Shown piece by piece: positions 57,290 to 64,000 of a stretch of 64,000 nt of DNA. The DNA comes from Pueribacillus theae. Its GTDB lineage: Bacteria > Bacillota > Bacilli > Bacillales > UBA6769. Every line of letters starts with the position of its first letter. Within the stretch, counting starts at the first letter, position 1. Location of the stretch: positions 186,001-250,000 of the forward strand of contig NZ_QCZG01000001.1 in assembly GCF_003097615.1 (NCBI RefSeq). The letters are read 5' to 3'. Both the position numbers and the translations under genes were made by a program. A model generated the notes under the pieces. That model did not search any database, was not told where the DNA came from, and saw nothing but the letters and a program-made list of their open reading frames with translations.

Positions 57290-58255
57290 ATGAAAAAGCA
57301 AATCGGACAAGTGATTATATTTGCATTCTTATTTATTATTTCTTATCAGTTTTTGGAAAACCCCTATTCCGCTAATTATATGGAAGAGTGGAAAACCGAA
57401 GCTGCTTTTACAACGGGAAGTGAAAATTCACTTTTAAAAAGCATTAAAGAAAAAGCCGAATCATATGAAGAGAAGCCGATTGACGCTGTTATCGATCGTG
57501 TCTGGAAAGCCATTCCAGGTTACAATGGAATAAAAGTAGATATTCAGCAATCGTATAAAAACATGAAAAAAGAAGGCCGTTTTAACGAGAAAAAACTAGT
57601 ATTCAAGGAAGTCACGCCGAAAGTATCACTTGATGATCTTGAGCCAAGCCCAATTTACAAGGGGAATCCAAAAAAAGAGATGGTCTCATTTCAAATCAAC
57701 GTAGCTTGGGGAAATGAATTTATCCCTGAAATTTTAAAAACATTAAAAAAGCATGATGTAAAAGCGACTTTTTTTCTCGATGGATCGTGGACGAAAAAAA
57801 ATCCCCGGTTAGCTAAAATGTTAGTTGAAGAAGGGCATGAAATTGGAAATCACGCTTATTCCCATCCTGATTTGAGAAGATCATCGGCCAAAAAAATACG
57901 CGAAGAAATACAAATGACAAACGAGATTATCGAAGCCACGATTGACAAGACTCCGAAATGGTTTGCTCCGCCGAGCGGGAGCTTCAATGATAATGTCGTT
58001 AAAATCGCACATGGCTTTCATATGAAAACCGTATTGTGGACAGTTGATACGGTTGATTGGAAATCGCCTAATCCAGATGTCATGGCGAATAATATTATTC
58101 AAAAAGTTCATCCCGGCGCAATGATTCTTATGCATCCCACTGAATCAACAGCAGCCGGATTAGAAAAAATGATTAATGGAATTGAGGAAAAAGGATTAAA
58201 AATTGGTACAGTTTCCGAACTGTTAAGTGAACAACGCCTCCCGAAAATTGATTGA
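57290..58255 (+). CDS. ylxY: Polysaccharide deacetylase-like protein YlxY, catalytic motif 1 degenerate
   Basis: This 321-residue protein has an amino-terminal membrane anchor or signal segment (about 6-22) and a NodB-type domain from about residue 130 to 315. Motif 2 is kept (H188-H192, NHAYSHPDL), and LWTVDTVDWK and ILMHPT match motifs 4 and 5. The first motif, normally TFDDG with the catalytic and metal-binding aspartates, is replaced by INVAWGNE (about 137-143), and motif 3 has lost its arginine. Deacetylase activity is therefore doubtful. It lies before mlpA in the sporulation-region order of B. subtilis. Confidence 0.9.
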   Translation: MKKQIGQVIIFAFLFIISYQFLENPYSANYMEEWKTEAAFTTGSENSLLKSIKEKAESYEEKPIDAVIDRVWKAIPGYNGIKVDIQQSYKNMKKEGRFNEKKLVFKEVTPKVSLDDLEPSPIYKGNPKKEMVSFQINVAWGNEFIPEILKTLKKHDVKATFFLDGSWTKKNPRLAKMLVEEGHEIGNHAYSHPDLRRSSAKKIREEIQMTNEIIEATIDKTPKWFAPPSGSFNDNVVKIAHGFHMKTVLWTVDTVDWKSPNPDVMANNIIQKVHPGAMILMHPTESTAAGLEKMINGIEEKGLKIGTVSELLSEQRLPKID

Positions 58256-58280
58256 GTCTTCGATTTTTACATGTTATAGT
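58252..58280 (+). promoter_or_regulatory. Sigma-A promoter candidate of mlpA
   Basis: TTGAGT (58252-58257), 17 bases and TATAGT (58275-58280). The -35 overlaps the ylxY stop. A start near 58287 would give a leader of about 115 bases with small reading frames before mlpA. Confidence 0.6.
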
Positions 58281-58401
58281 GTTTACGGGCTTATGGGATA
58301 GGAAGTCATGTAGAGACGCCCGAATGTTGAATCATATGATAAAGGAGATTCAATTTTGAACAATTAAAGAAGGTGAACTACATTTAATAGGGGGAAAAAG
58401 G

Positions 58402-59634
58402 TTGATCACAAAACATACATGTCCAAATGGCGTCAGAATAGTCATCGAAAATATGCCAACAGTCAGATCCGCTGTAATTGGCATATGGATTGGCACGGGG
58501 TCTCGCTATGAAACTCCTGAAATAAATGGCATTTCGCATTTTTTAGAGCATATGTTGTTTAAAGGCACAAAAAAAAGAAGTGCGAGAGAAATTGCTGAAG
58601 CATTCGATCGAATTGGCGGACAAGTCAACGCTTTTACGTCAAAAGAATATACGTGCTATTATGCAAAAGTATTAGATGAAAAAGCAGAATATGCACTTGA
58701 TATATTATCGGATATGTTTTTTAACTCCGAATTTAATGAAGTGGAATTAAAGAAGGAACGCAAAGTTGTTTTAGAAGAAATAAAAATGTATGAAGATGCT
58801 CCTGATGACATTGTACATGACTTAATAAGTTCTGCAAGCTTTGGAGAGCACTCGCTCGCATACCCAATTTTAGGGACAGAAGATACGCTATTGACGTTTA
58901 ATAAAAACACTTTGGAAAATTATCGAAACAACTATTATACACCAGATAATGTTGTTATCTCTGTCGTTGGTAATATTCCTGATGATTTTAGTAAAGCAAT
59001 CGAAAAAAGATTTGGGAATTATGAAACTGCAAATAAACAGAAAAAGGTCGTCCCCCCTGTTTTTTGCAGCGAGAGCATCGTCAAGAAAAAGGAAACAGAG
59101 CAAGCCCACCTTTGCCTCGGTTTTCCCGGTTTGCCATATGGAAGCGATCGGCTTTACCATCTTACCATTTTAAACAATATTTTAGGCGGTAGCATGAGCA
59201 GCCGCTTATTCCAGGAAGTTCGCGAAGAAAGAGGGCTCGCCTATTCCGTTTTCTCTTACCATTCTTCATTTATAGACAATGGGTTGCTCACCATTTATGC
59301 TGGAACAAACCCAGATCAGGTTGATCACTTATTTGAGACGATTTTGGCTACCGTAAATAAGTTAGGAAAAGATGGAATAACAGAAAAAGAATTAGAAAAT
59401 TGCAAAGCCCAGCTGAAAGGAAATTTAATGTTAAGCCTTGAAAGCACAAACAGCAGAATGAGCAGAAATGGAAAAAACGAATTGCTGCTAAACAAGCAAA
59501 AAACGCTGGATGACATCATCCAAAGCATCGAACGTGTGACGCTTCAAGATGTAAATGATTTGGCAAAAACGATGTTGAATGGCAAATTCTCAAGCTCACT
59601 GATTAGCCCGACTGGAAAATTACAGCTTTCTTAA
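58402..59634 (+). CDS. mlpA: M16 family zinc peptidase MlpA (YmxG)
   Basis: This is a cytosolic M16 (insulysin/MPP-like) metallopeptidase. The 410 residues carry the inverted zinc motif HFLEH at 46-50 and the distal ligand E126 in VVLEEIKMYEDAPDD, and the carboxy half with GGSMSSRLFQEVREERGLAYSV. A TTG start at 58402 follows AGGGGGAAAA. In B. subtilis MlpA affects protease gene expression. A terminator follows within 70 bases. Confidence 0.94.
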   Translation: MITKHTCPNGVRIVIENMPTVRSAVIGIWIGTGSRYETPEINGISHFLEHMLFKGTKKRSAREIAEAFDRIGGQVNAFTSKEYTCYYAKVLDEKAEYALDILSDMFFNSEFNEVELKKERKVVLEEIKMYEDAPDDIVHDLISSASFGEHSLAYPILGTEDTLLTFNKNTLENYRNNYYTPDNVVISVVGNIPDDFSKAIEKRFGNYETANKQKKVVPPVFCSESIVKKKETEQAHLCLGFPGLPYGSDRLYHLTILNNILGGSMSSRLFQEVREERGLAYSVFSYHSSFIDNGLLTIYAGTNPDQVDHLFETILATVNKLGKDGITEKELENCKAQLKGNLMLSLESTNSRMSRNGKNELLLNKQKTLDDIIQSIERVTLQDVNDLAKTMLNGKFSSSLISPTGKLQLS

Positions 59635-59699
59635 TTCATTCACTCTCCTTTTATGGCGGTTTTTACATGCCATATAAAGCAAAATAACGGTTTTAATCG

Positions 59700-59730
59700 C
59701 CTGCTTTCCATTCGGAATGCAGGTTTTTTA
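59700..59730 (+). terminator. Terminator after mlpA
   Basis: CCTGCTTTCC, loop ATTC and GGAATGCAGG form a ten-base-pair stem with one mismatch and run into six Ts. Confidence 0.85.
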
Positions 59731-59789
59731 TACATAAAAGAGGCAAGTTTGGCTTATCTTTTACAAAGAAGACAGGGGGAATCTTAATA

Positions 59790-60023
59790 ATGAAATTAAG
59801 TGAATTGAGTGGCAAAGAAATTGTTCATGTGAATAACGGGAAGCGCCTTGGTGTCCTTGGCCAAACAGATTTGGTTTTTGATGAGAGGACTGGTGAGATT
59901 CAGGCGCTTATTATTCCGGAAGGAAACATCTTTTCATTTCGCAAACAAAAAAAAGAAACGACGCTATATTGGAACCAAATTAAAACAATTGGAAAAGATA
60001 TCATTCTTGTTGATAATGAGTAA
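59790..60023 (+). CDS. ymxH: YlmC/YmxH family PRC-barrel protein
   Basis: This 77-residue protein is a PRC-barrel of the YlmC/YmxH sporulation family, with MKLSELSGKEIVHVNNGKRLG at the start and GQTDLVFDERTGEIQALIIP. The function is unknown. It stands between mlpA and dpaA as in B. subtilis. The ATG follows AGGGGGA. A terminator upstream implies its own promoter, which I could not identify. Confidence 0.87.
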   Translation: MKLSELSGKEIVHVNNGKRLGVLGQTDLVFDERTGEIQALIIPEGNIFSFRKQKKETTLYWNQIKTIGKDIILVDNE

Positions 60024-60043
60024 TTGTTAGGCTTTTATGCTAG

Positions 60044-60072
60044 CACTGATCAACTTTTGGAGTCATAAAATG
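60044..60072 (+). promoter_or_regulatory. Possible sigma-K/E-type promoter of the dpaAB operon
   Basis: A GCAC (60043-60046) and CATAAAATG (60064-60072), 17 bases apart, resemble the sigma-K pattern AC and CATANNNTA. B. subtilis spoVF is transcribed in the mother cell by sigma-K. The match is approximate. Confidence 0.35.
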
Positions 60073-60109
60073 TAAAAAATGAAAACGAATGAAATTGTCC
60101 TGTTTATTG

Positions 60110-60136
60110 CGAGAGAACATGATCATTGTTCTCTCG
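60110..60136 (+). other. Perfect hairpin in the dpaA leader
   Basis: CGAGAGAACA, the loop TGATCAT and TGTTCTCTCG form a perfect ten-base-pair stem 74 bases before dpaA. The short T-rich tail AAATTGTTT makes it a weak terminator at best. Downstream, a partial AGAGGTTGTTC (about 60148) resembles the end of the TGTTCAAAA elements. Confidence 0.55.
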
Positions 60137-60209
60137 AAATTGTTTGAAGAGGTTGTTCTCCTTTTTGAACTCCAAAGGTTTATTTTCATTTTTGAAAGGA
60201 AGTGTCACC

Positions 60210-61094
60210 ATGCTAACGGATCTTCATATTACTATATTAGGCGGTGACGCCAGGCAAATAGAAATTATTCGCAAGCTAACAGAAATGGACGCCACAGTCA
60301 CTCTTGTTGGATTTGATCATCTTGATCACGGCTTCGCAGGCGCCACGCAAAAAAAAATGAGAGAGCTTGATCTAAAAGAAGTGGATGCCATTGTATTGCC
60401 TGTAAGCGGTACAAGCGAAAACGGGGAAGTCGAAACAACTTTTTCGAAAGAAAAGATCTTCATTTCTGAGAAGATGCTTGAAAGCACACCGGAACATTGT
60501 GTGGTTTATACTGGAATCAGCAATAAATTTCTAGATTTATGTGCGAAAAGGGCAGGAAGAAAGGTAGTTAAGCTGTTTGAAAGAGATGACGTTGCAATCT
60601 ATAACTCGATTCCCACCGTTGAGGGAACGATCATGATGGCAATCGAAAATACGGATATTACCATTCATAATTCAAAAACCCTCGTACTCGGCTTCGGAAG
60701 AACAGGCATGTCTGTCGCAAGAGCCTTCGATGCTTTAGGGGCAAAGGTAAAAGTAGGCACTGTGAAGTCGGCAGATATGGCGAGAATATCAGAAATGGGA
60801 TTGCAGCCATTTCATCTAAACGATCTTCAGCAAGCCGTAATAGATAGTGACATCATCATTAATACGATACCGGCTCTTGTTTTAAAAGCGAATATCATTT
60901 CTAAAATGCCAATGAACGCCTTAATTATAGACTTGGCTTCAAAGCCTGGCGGAACTGATTTTAGATATGCTGAAAAAAGGGGAATAAAGGCTTTATTGGC
61001 ACCAGGGCTTCCTGGAATCGTGGCGCCTAAAACTGCCGGGAAAATTATTGCAAATGTCCTTGTTCAACAATTATCTGAATTGAACACTAGTTGA
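60210..61094 (+). CDS. dpaA: Dipicolinate synthase subunit A (SpoVFA)
   Basis: DpaA, with DpaB, oxidises dihydrodipicolinate to dipicolinic acid, which is stored in the spore core with calcium. The 294 residues have an amino-terminal GGDARQIEIIRKL motif and a second Rossmann motif, VLGFGRTGMSVARAF, near the middle. LFERDDVAIYNSIPTVEG is family-specific. The ATG at 60210 follows GAAAGGAAGTG; a longer frame from 60126 is atypical. dpaB begins 14 bases after its stop. Confidence 0.96.
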   Translation: MLTDLHITILGGDARQIEIIRKLTEMDATVTLVGFDHLDHGFAGATQKKMRELDLKEVDAIVLPVSGTSENGEVETTFSKEKIFISEKMLESTPEHCVVYTGISNKFLDLCAKRAGRKVVKLFERDDVAIYNSIPTVEGTIMMAIENTDITIHNSKTLVLGFGRTGMSVARAFDALGAKVKVGTVKSADMARISEMGLQPFHLNDLQQAVIDSDIIINTIPALVLKANIISKMPMNALIIDLASKPGGTDFRYAEKRGIKALLAPGLPGIVAPKTAGKIIANVLVQQLSELNTS

Positions 61095-61108
61095 AAGGAG
61101 AATCATTT

Positions 61109-61693
61109 GTGAAGTTAAAAGGCAAACATATTGGATTTGGCTTGACTGGCTCCCATTGCACATATGATGAGGTCGTCCCTCAATTTCAAAGACTCATCGA
61201 TGAAGGGGCAAATGTGACGCCTTTTGTAACGTATACAGTAAAGAACACAGTAACAAAATTTGGAGACGGAAGAGACTGGGTGAAAAAAGTTGAGGAGATC
61301 ACTGGAAATGAAGCAGTCGATTCCATGGTCAAAGCTGAACCTTTTGGCCCGCAAACGCCGCTTGATTGCATGGTTCTCGCTCCTCTCACAGGAAATTCAA
61401 TCAGCAAGTTTGCGAATGCTCAGACGGATTCTCCCCCATTGATGGGAGCGAAAGCAACGTTAAGAAATCAGAATCCTGTTGTGCTTGGCATTTCAACAAA
61501 TGACGGCTTAGGGTTGAACGGCATCAACATTATGAGGCTTATGTCTACGAAAAACATTTATTTCATTCCTTATAGCCAAGATAACCCCATTCAAAAGCCA
61601 AATTCTTTAGTAGCCCATATGGACCTGCTTGTCGAAACGATCGAAGCAGCGCTTGAAGGAAAACAATACCAGCCTGTTTTAATGATGAGATAA
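61109..61693 (+). CDS. dpaB: Dipicolinate synthase subunit B (SpoVFB)
   Basis: DpaB is the flavoprotein-like partner of DpaA. The 194 residues resemble the PpcD/flavoprotein fold, with GFGLTGSHCTYDEVVPQ, LDCMVLAPLTGNSISKFANA and LGISTNDGLGLNG. A GTG start at 61109 follows AAAGGAG and is shorter than an alternative at 61091, which overlaps dpaA. The presence of both dpa genes shows that the organism makes spores. Confidence 0.95.
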   Translation: MKLKGKHIGFGLTGSHCTYDEVVPQFQRLIDEGANVTPFVTYTVKNTVTKFGDGRDWVKKVEEITGNEAVDSMVKAEPFGPQTPLDCMVLAPLTGNSISKFANAQTDSPPLMGAKATLRNQNPVVLGISTNDGLGLNGINIMRLMSTKNIYFIPYSQDNPIQKPNSLVAHMDLLVETIEAALEGKQYQPVLMMR

Positions 61694-61761
61694 AAAAATC
61701 CGCCTCCTACAAACGATATCCACTGCAGAAGGAAAGTTCACTGAACATGCATCAAAATAGG

Positions 61762-61790
61762 TTTACATGCCATGCGTTACACTTTACAAT
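61762..61790 (+). promoter_or_regulatory. Sigma-A promoter of asd-dapG
   Basis: TTTACA (61762-61767), 17 bases and TACAAT (61785-61790) are each five of six matches. Transcription would start near 61797, 26 bases before asd. There is no room for a lysine riboswitch. Confidence 0.8.
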
Positions 61791-61822
61791 AGATAATAAA
61801 AGGTATTGGGAGGCATTTTTGA

Positions 61823-62869
61823 ATGAGTCAAAACCAAACGTACAATGTCGCAATTGTTGGTGCAACGGGAGCAGTTGGCCAACAGTTGCTAAACACCATA
61901 GAATCAAGGAACTTTCCTATTAAAAATTTAAGTCTCCTTTCGTCAAAGCGAAGTGCGGGCAAAGCAATAAATTTTAAAGGCAAAGAGCATACTGTAGAAG
62001 AAGCAACGCCAGAATCTTTTGAAGGCGTCGATGTCGCGTTTTTCAGCGCCGGCGGCTCTGTTTCCAAAGCGCTTGCTCCAGAAGCCGTAAAACGCGGCAC
62101 AGTCGTCATTGATAATACGAGTGCGTTTAGAATGGATAAAGACGTTCCGCTTGTTGTGCCTGAAGTAAACGAAGCAGCGCTTCATCAACACAATGGCATT
62201 ATCGCGAATCCAAACTGTTCGACCATTCAAATGGTCGTTGCGCTTGAGCCAATCCGCCAAAAATTCGGATTAACGAAAGTCATCGTATCTACCTATCAAG
62301 CGGTTTCAGGTGCAGGAGCTCAAGCTGTTCAGGAAATGTATGATGAAACAAAGGCAATTTTGGAAGGACGTTCTTTTACACCTGAAATTCTGCCTGTTTC
62401 AAGCGATGAGAAGCATTACCAAATTGCATTTAATGCGATTCCACAAATTGATAAATTTGAAGAGAATGGCTATACATTTGAAGAGATGAAAATGATTAAT
62501 GAAACGAAAAAAATTATGGGTATGCCAGAATTGGAAGTCGCAGCTACATGTGTTCGCTTGCCTGTAGAGATTGGACATTCTGAATCCGTTTATATTGAAA
62601 TTGAGGAAAGCAACCGACAAGCCCAAGAACTAAAACAATCGCTTGAAGGCGCAGCAGGAGTTGTCGTTCAAGATAATCCAAGTGAACAGCTTTATCCGAT
62701 GCCAGCGCTTGCGGTCGGCAAAAATGATGTATTTGTTGGCCGGATTCGTAAAGATCTCGATCGTGACAATGGTTTTCATTTATGGGTCGTTTCAGATAAC
62801 CTATTAAAAGGCGCAGCATGGAACTCTGTTCAAATTGCTGAAAGCTTAATTAAGCTTGAGTTAATCTAA
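61823..62869 (+). CDS. asd: Aspartate-semialdehyde dehydrogenase Asd
   Basis: Asd reduces aspartyl phosphate to aspartate semialdehyde, the branch point to lysine, diaminopimelate, dipicolinate, threonine and methionine. The 348 residues have [12 protein letters not shown] for NADPH, the catalytic cysteine in ANPNCSTIQ and the carboxy-terminal [11 protein letters not shown]. The ATG follows GGGAGGC. dapG follows after 58 bases. Confidence 0.98.
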   Translation: MSQNQTYNVAIVGATGAVGQQLLNTIESRNFPIKNLSLLSSKRSAGKAINFKGKEHTVEEATPESFEGVDVAFFSAGGSVSKALAPEAVKRGTVVIDNTSAFRMDKDVPLVVPEVNEAALHQHNGIIANPNCSTIQMVVALEPIRQKFGLTKVIVSTYQAVSGAGAQAVQEMYDETKAILEGRSFTPEILPVSSDEKHYQIAFNAIPQIDKFEENGYTFEEMKMINETKKIMGMPELEVAATCVRLPVEIGHSESVYIEIEESNRQAQELKQSLEGAAGVVVQDNPSEQLYPMPALAVGKNDVFVGRIRKDLDRDNGFHLWVVSDNLLKGAAWNSVQIAESLIKLELI

Positions 62870-62927
62870 TTGGTTTTTAAGGCTGGTACGCTGAAAGATT
62901 AACAAACTTCTAAAGTGAAGGTGAACC

Positions 62928-64000
62928 ATGAAAATCATTGTTCAAAAATTTGGAGGTTCGTCACTGAAGGATGAGGCTGGAAGAAAAAAAGCGGCTGAAC
63001 ATATCTTACATGCTGTCTCGCAACAATATAAAGTTGTTGTTGTCGTATCTGCAATGGGCAGAAAGGGAGATCCTTATGCAACGGACACACTGCTCGGATT
63101 AATTGCACATAAAGAAAAATCACTTCCAAAACGGGAGATCGATTTGCTTATGTCTTGCGGAGAAAACATTTCATCTGTTGTGATGGCCCATTTGCTGGAC
63201 ATTGAAGGATTAAAAACAACGGTATTAACAGGTGCGCAAGCGGGAATTCGAACAGACAATGAGCATGGAAATGCGAGAATTACCGAAATGAAACCAAGCC
63301 GCTTAATCAAGGAACTTAAAGAAAATGATGCCATTATTGTTCCGGGTTTCCAAGGCATTTCGGAATTGAACGAAATAACGACACTCGGAAGAGGAGGAAG
63401 CGATACAACTGCTGCCGCTCTCGGTGTCGCACTAAATGCGGAATATATTGATATTTTTACAGATGTTGAAGGCATGATGACTGCTGATCCAAATATGGTG
63501 GAAAATGCAAGGCCACTGCCGGTTGTTACCTACACAGAGGTTTGTAATATGGCATATCAAGGAGCGAAAGTCATTCATCCGCGCGCGGTAGAAATCGCGA
63601 TGCAGGGCAAGATACCTATTCGAATACGTTCCACCTATTCATTAACGGAAGGGACGCTCGTAACTGGGAATGAAAAAGATGTAGCCGGAAAAAAAGTTAA
63701 GGATTGTGAAATTACAGGCATTGCCTATGTGAACCATGTCACCCAAATAAAAATTACTGAAAAAAAAGGGAATCATCTTTTACCGTCCAAAGTATTTAAA
63801 GCAATGGCCGAAAAGGAAATAAGTGTTGATTTTATCAATATGAGTCCAAACAGTGTTACTTATACAGTTATGAACGACGTGGCGGAAATAGCGGTTCAAG
63901 AAATTAAAAAGCTTGGATATGAACCGCAAGTTGAAAGGGATTGTGCTAAAGTGTCTGCGGTTGGCGCCGGTATGACAGGCGTTCCAGGTGTAACCGCTAA
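62928..64000 (+). CDS. dapG: Aspartokinase I DapG, 3'-truncated by window edge
   Basis: DapG phosphorylates aspartate and in Bacillus is the diaminopimelate-sensitive isozyme. The first 357 codons are present; the reading frame is still open at base 64000, and the B. subtilis protein is about 404 residues. Seen are KFGGSSLKD near K7, LMSCGENISS, GRGGSDTTAAALG and DVEGMMTADP, then the first ACT domain (from about 265). The ATG follows GAAGGTGA. It shares the asd promoter. Confidence 0.96.
   Translation, partial: MKIIVQKFGGSSLKDEAGRKKAAEHILHAVSQQYKVVVVVSAMGRKGDPYATDTLLGLIAHKEKSLPKREIDLLMSCGENISSVVMAHLLDIEGLKTTVLTGAQAGIRTDNEHGNARITEMKPSRLIKELKENDAIIVPGFQGISELNEITTLGRGGSDTTAAALGVALNAEYIDIFTDVEGMMTADPNMVENARPLPVVTYTEVCNMAYQGAKVIHPRAVEIAMQGKIPIRIRSTYSLTEGTLVTGNEKDVAGKKVKDCEITGIAYVNHVTQIKITEKKGNHLLPSKVFKAMAEKEISVDFINMSPNSVTYTVMNDVAEIAVQEIKKLGYEPQVERDCAKVSAVGAGMTGVPGVTA

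Noticed and set aside
61694-61822. Lysine riboswitch before asd
   Set aside because: The promoter lies only about 26 bases before the start, leaving no room for an aptamer, and no conserved L-box sequence is visible.

Overview
This window is a low-GC chromosomal segment from a motile, endospore-forming member of the Bacillaceae (Firmicutes). Every gene is on the + strand, and the order closely follows the topA to dapG region of Bacillus subtilis and its relatives. Markers for the placement are CodY, the CodV/ClpQY block, the long fla/che operon ending in sigD and swrB, PolC, the dipicolinate synthase pair dpaA/dpaB, and FliY with CheC and CheD. There are no rRNA or tRNA genes, CRISPR arrays, prophage genes or transposase genes. 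No gene-free stretch exceeds about 260 bases.

Layout. 1-6473: the 3' part of topA, then trmFO, xerC (codV), hslV, hslU and codY, closed by a strong terminator. 6732-33279: about 31 genes of the fla/che operon, in export-assembly order. They are the rod, MS-ring, rotor and ATPase genes (flgB to fliJ), a MotE-like chaperone, fliK, flgD, a TIGR02530 flagellar gene, the hook gene flgE, swrD, fliL, the C-ring genes fliM and fliY with cheY, the export gate (fliO, P, Q, R, flhB, flhA), the placement GTPase/ATPase pair flhF/flhG, the chemotaxis block cheB, A, W, C, D, sigD and swrB. 33433-42838: rpsB, tsf, pyrH, frr, uppS, cdsA, dxr, rasP and proS (translation, undecaprenyl, phospholipid and isoprenoid precursors, intramembrane proteolysis). 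42973-47271: polC. 47442-57150: the rimP-nusA-rnpM-ylxQ-infB-ylxP-rbfA operon, then truB, ribF, rpsO and pnp. 57290-64000: ylxY, mlpA, ymxH, dpaA and dpaB, then asd and the 5' part of dapG. This last group supplies the lysine/diaminopimelate branch and the dipicolinate of the spore core.

How the genes work together. The first blocks join nutrient sensing (CodY) to motility. The fla/che operon builds the basal body and export machine, then the hook, and ends with the sigma factor for late flagellar genes. The rimP-rbfA group assembles and starts the ribosome, and its promoter is followed by a terminator-like leader that could act as an attenuator. At the right end, Asd and DapG feed aspartate semialdehyde to cell-wall and lysine synthesis, and DpaAB diverts that pathway to dipicolinate during sporulation.

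No wholly new multi-gene system is visible; the region is conserved core genome. The most unusual points are listed here. The cheB gene encodes only the methylesterase domain and has no receiver. FliK carries a roughly 105-residue internal tandem duplication. A family of four intercistronic palindromic elements shares asymmetric TGTTCAAAA ends but has unrelated interiors. A heptanucleotide-phased degenerate repeat occurs in three gaps. RNA hairpins lie at translation starts (swrD, ylxY), and an attenuator-like leader precedes rimP-nusA.
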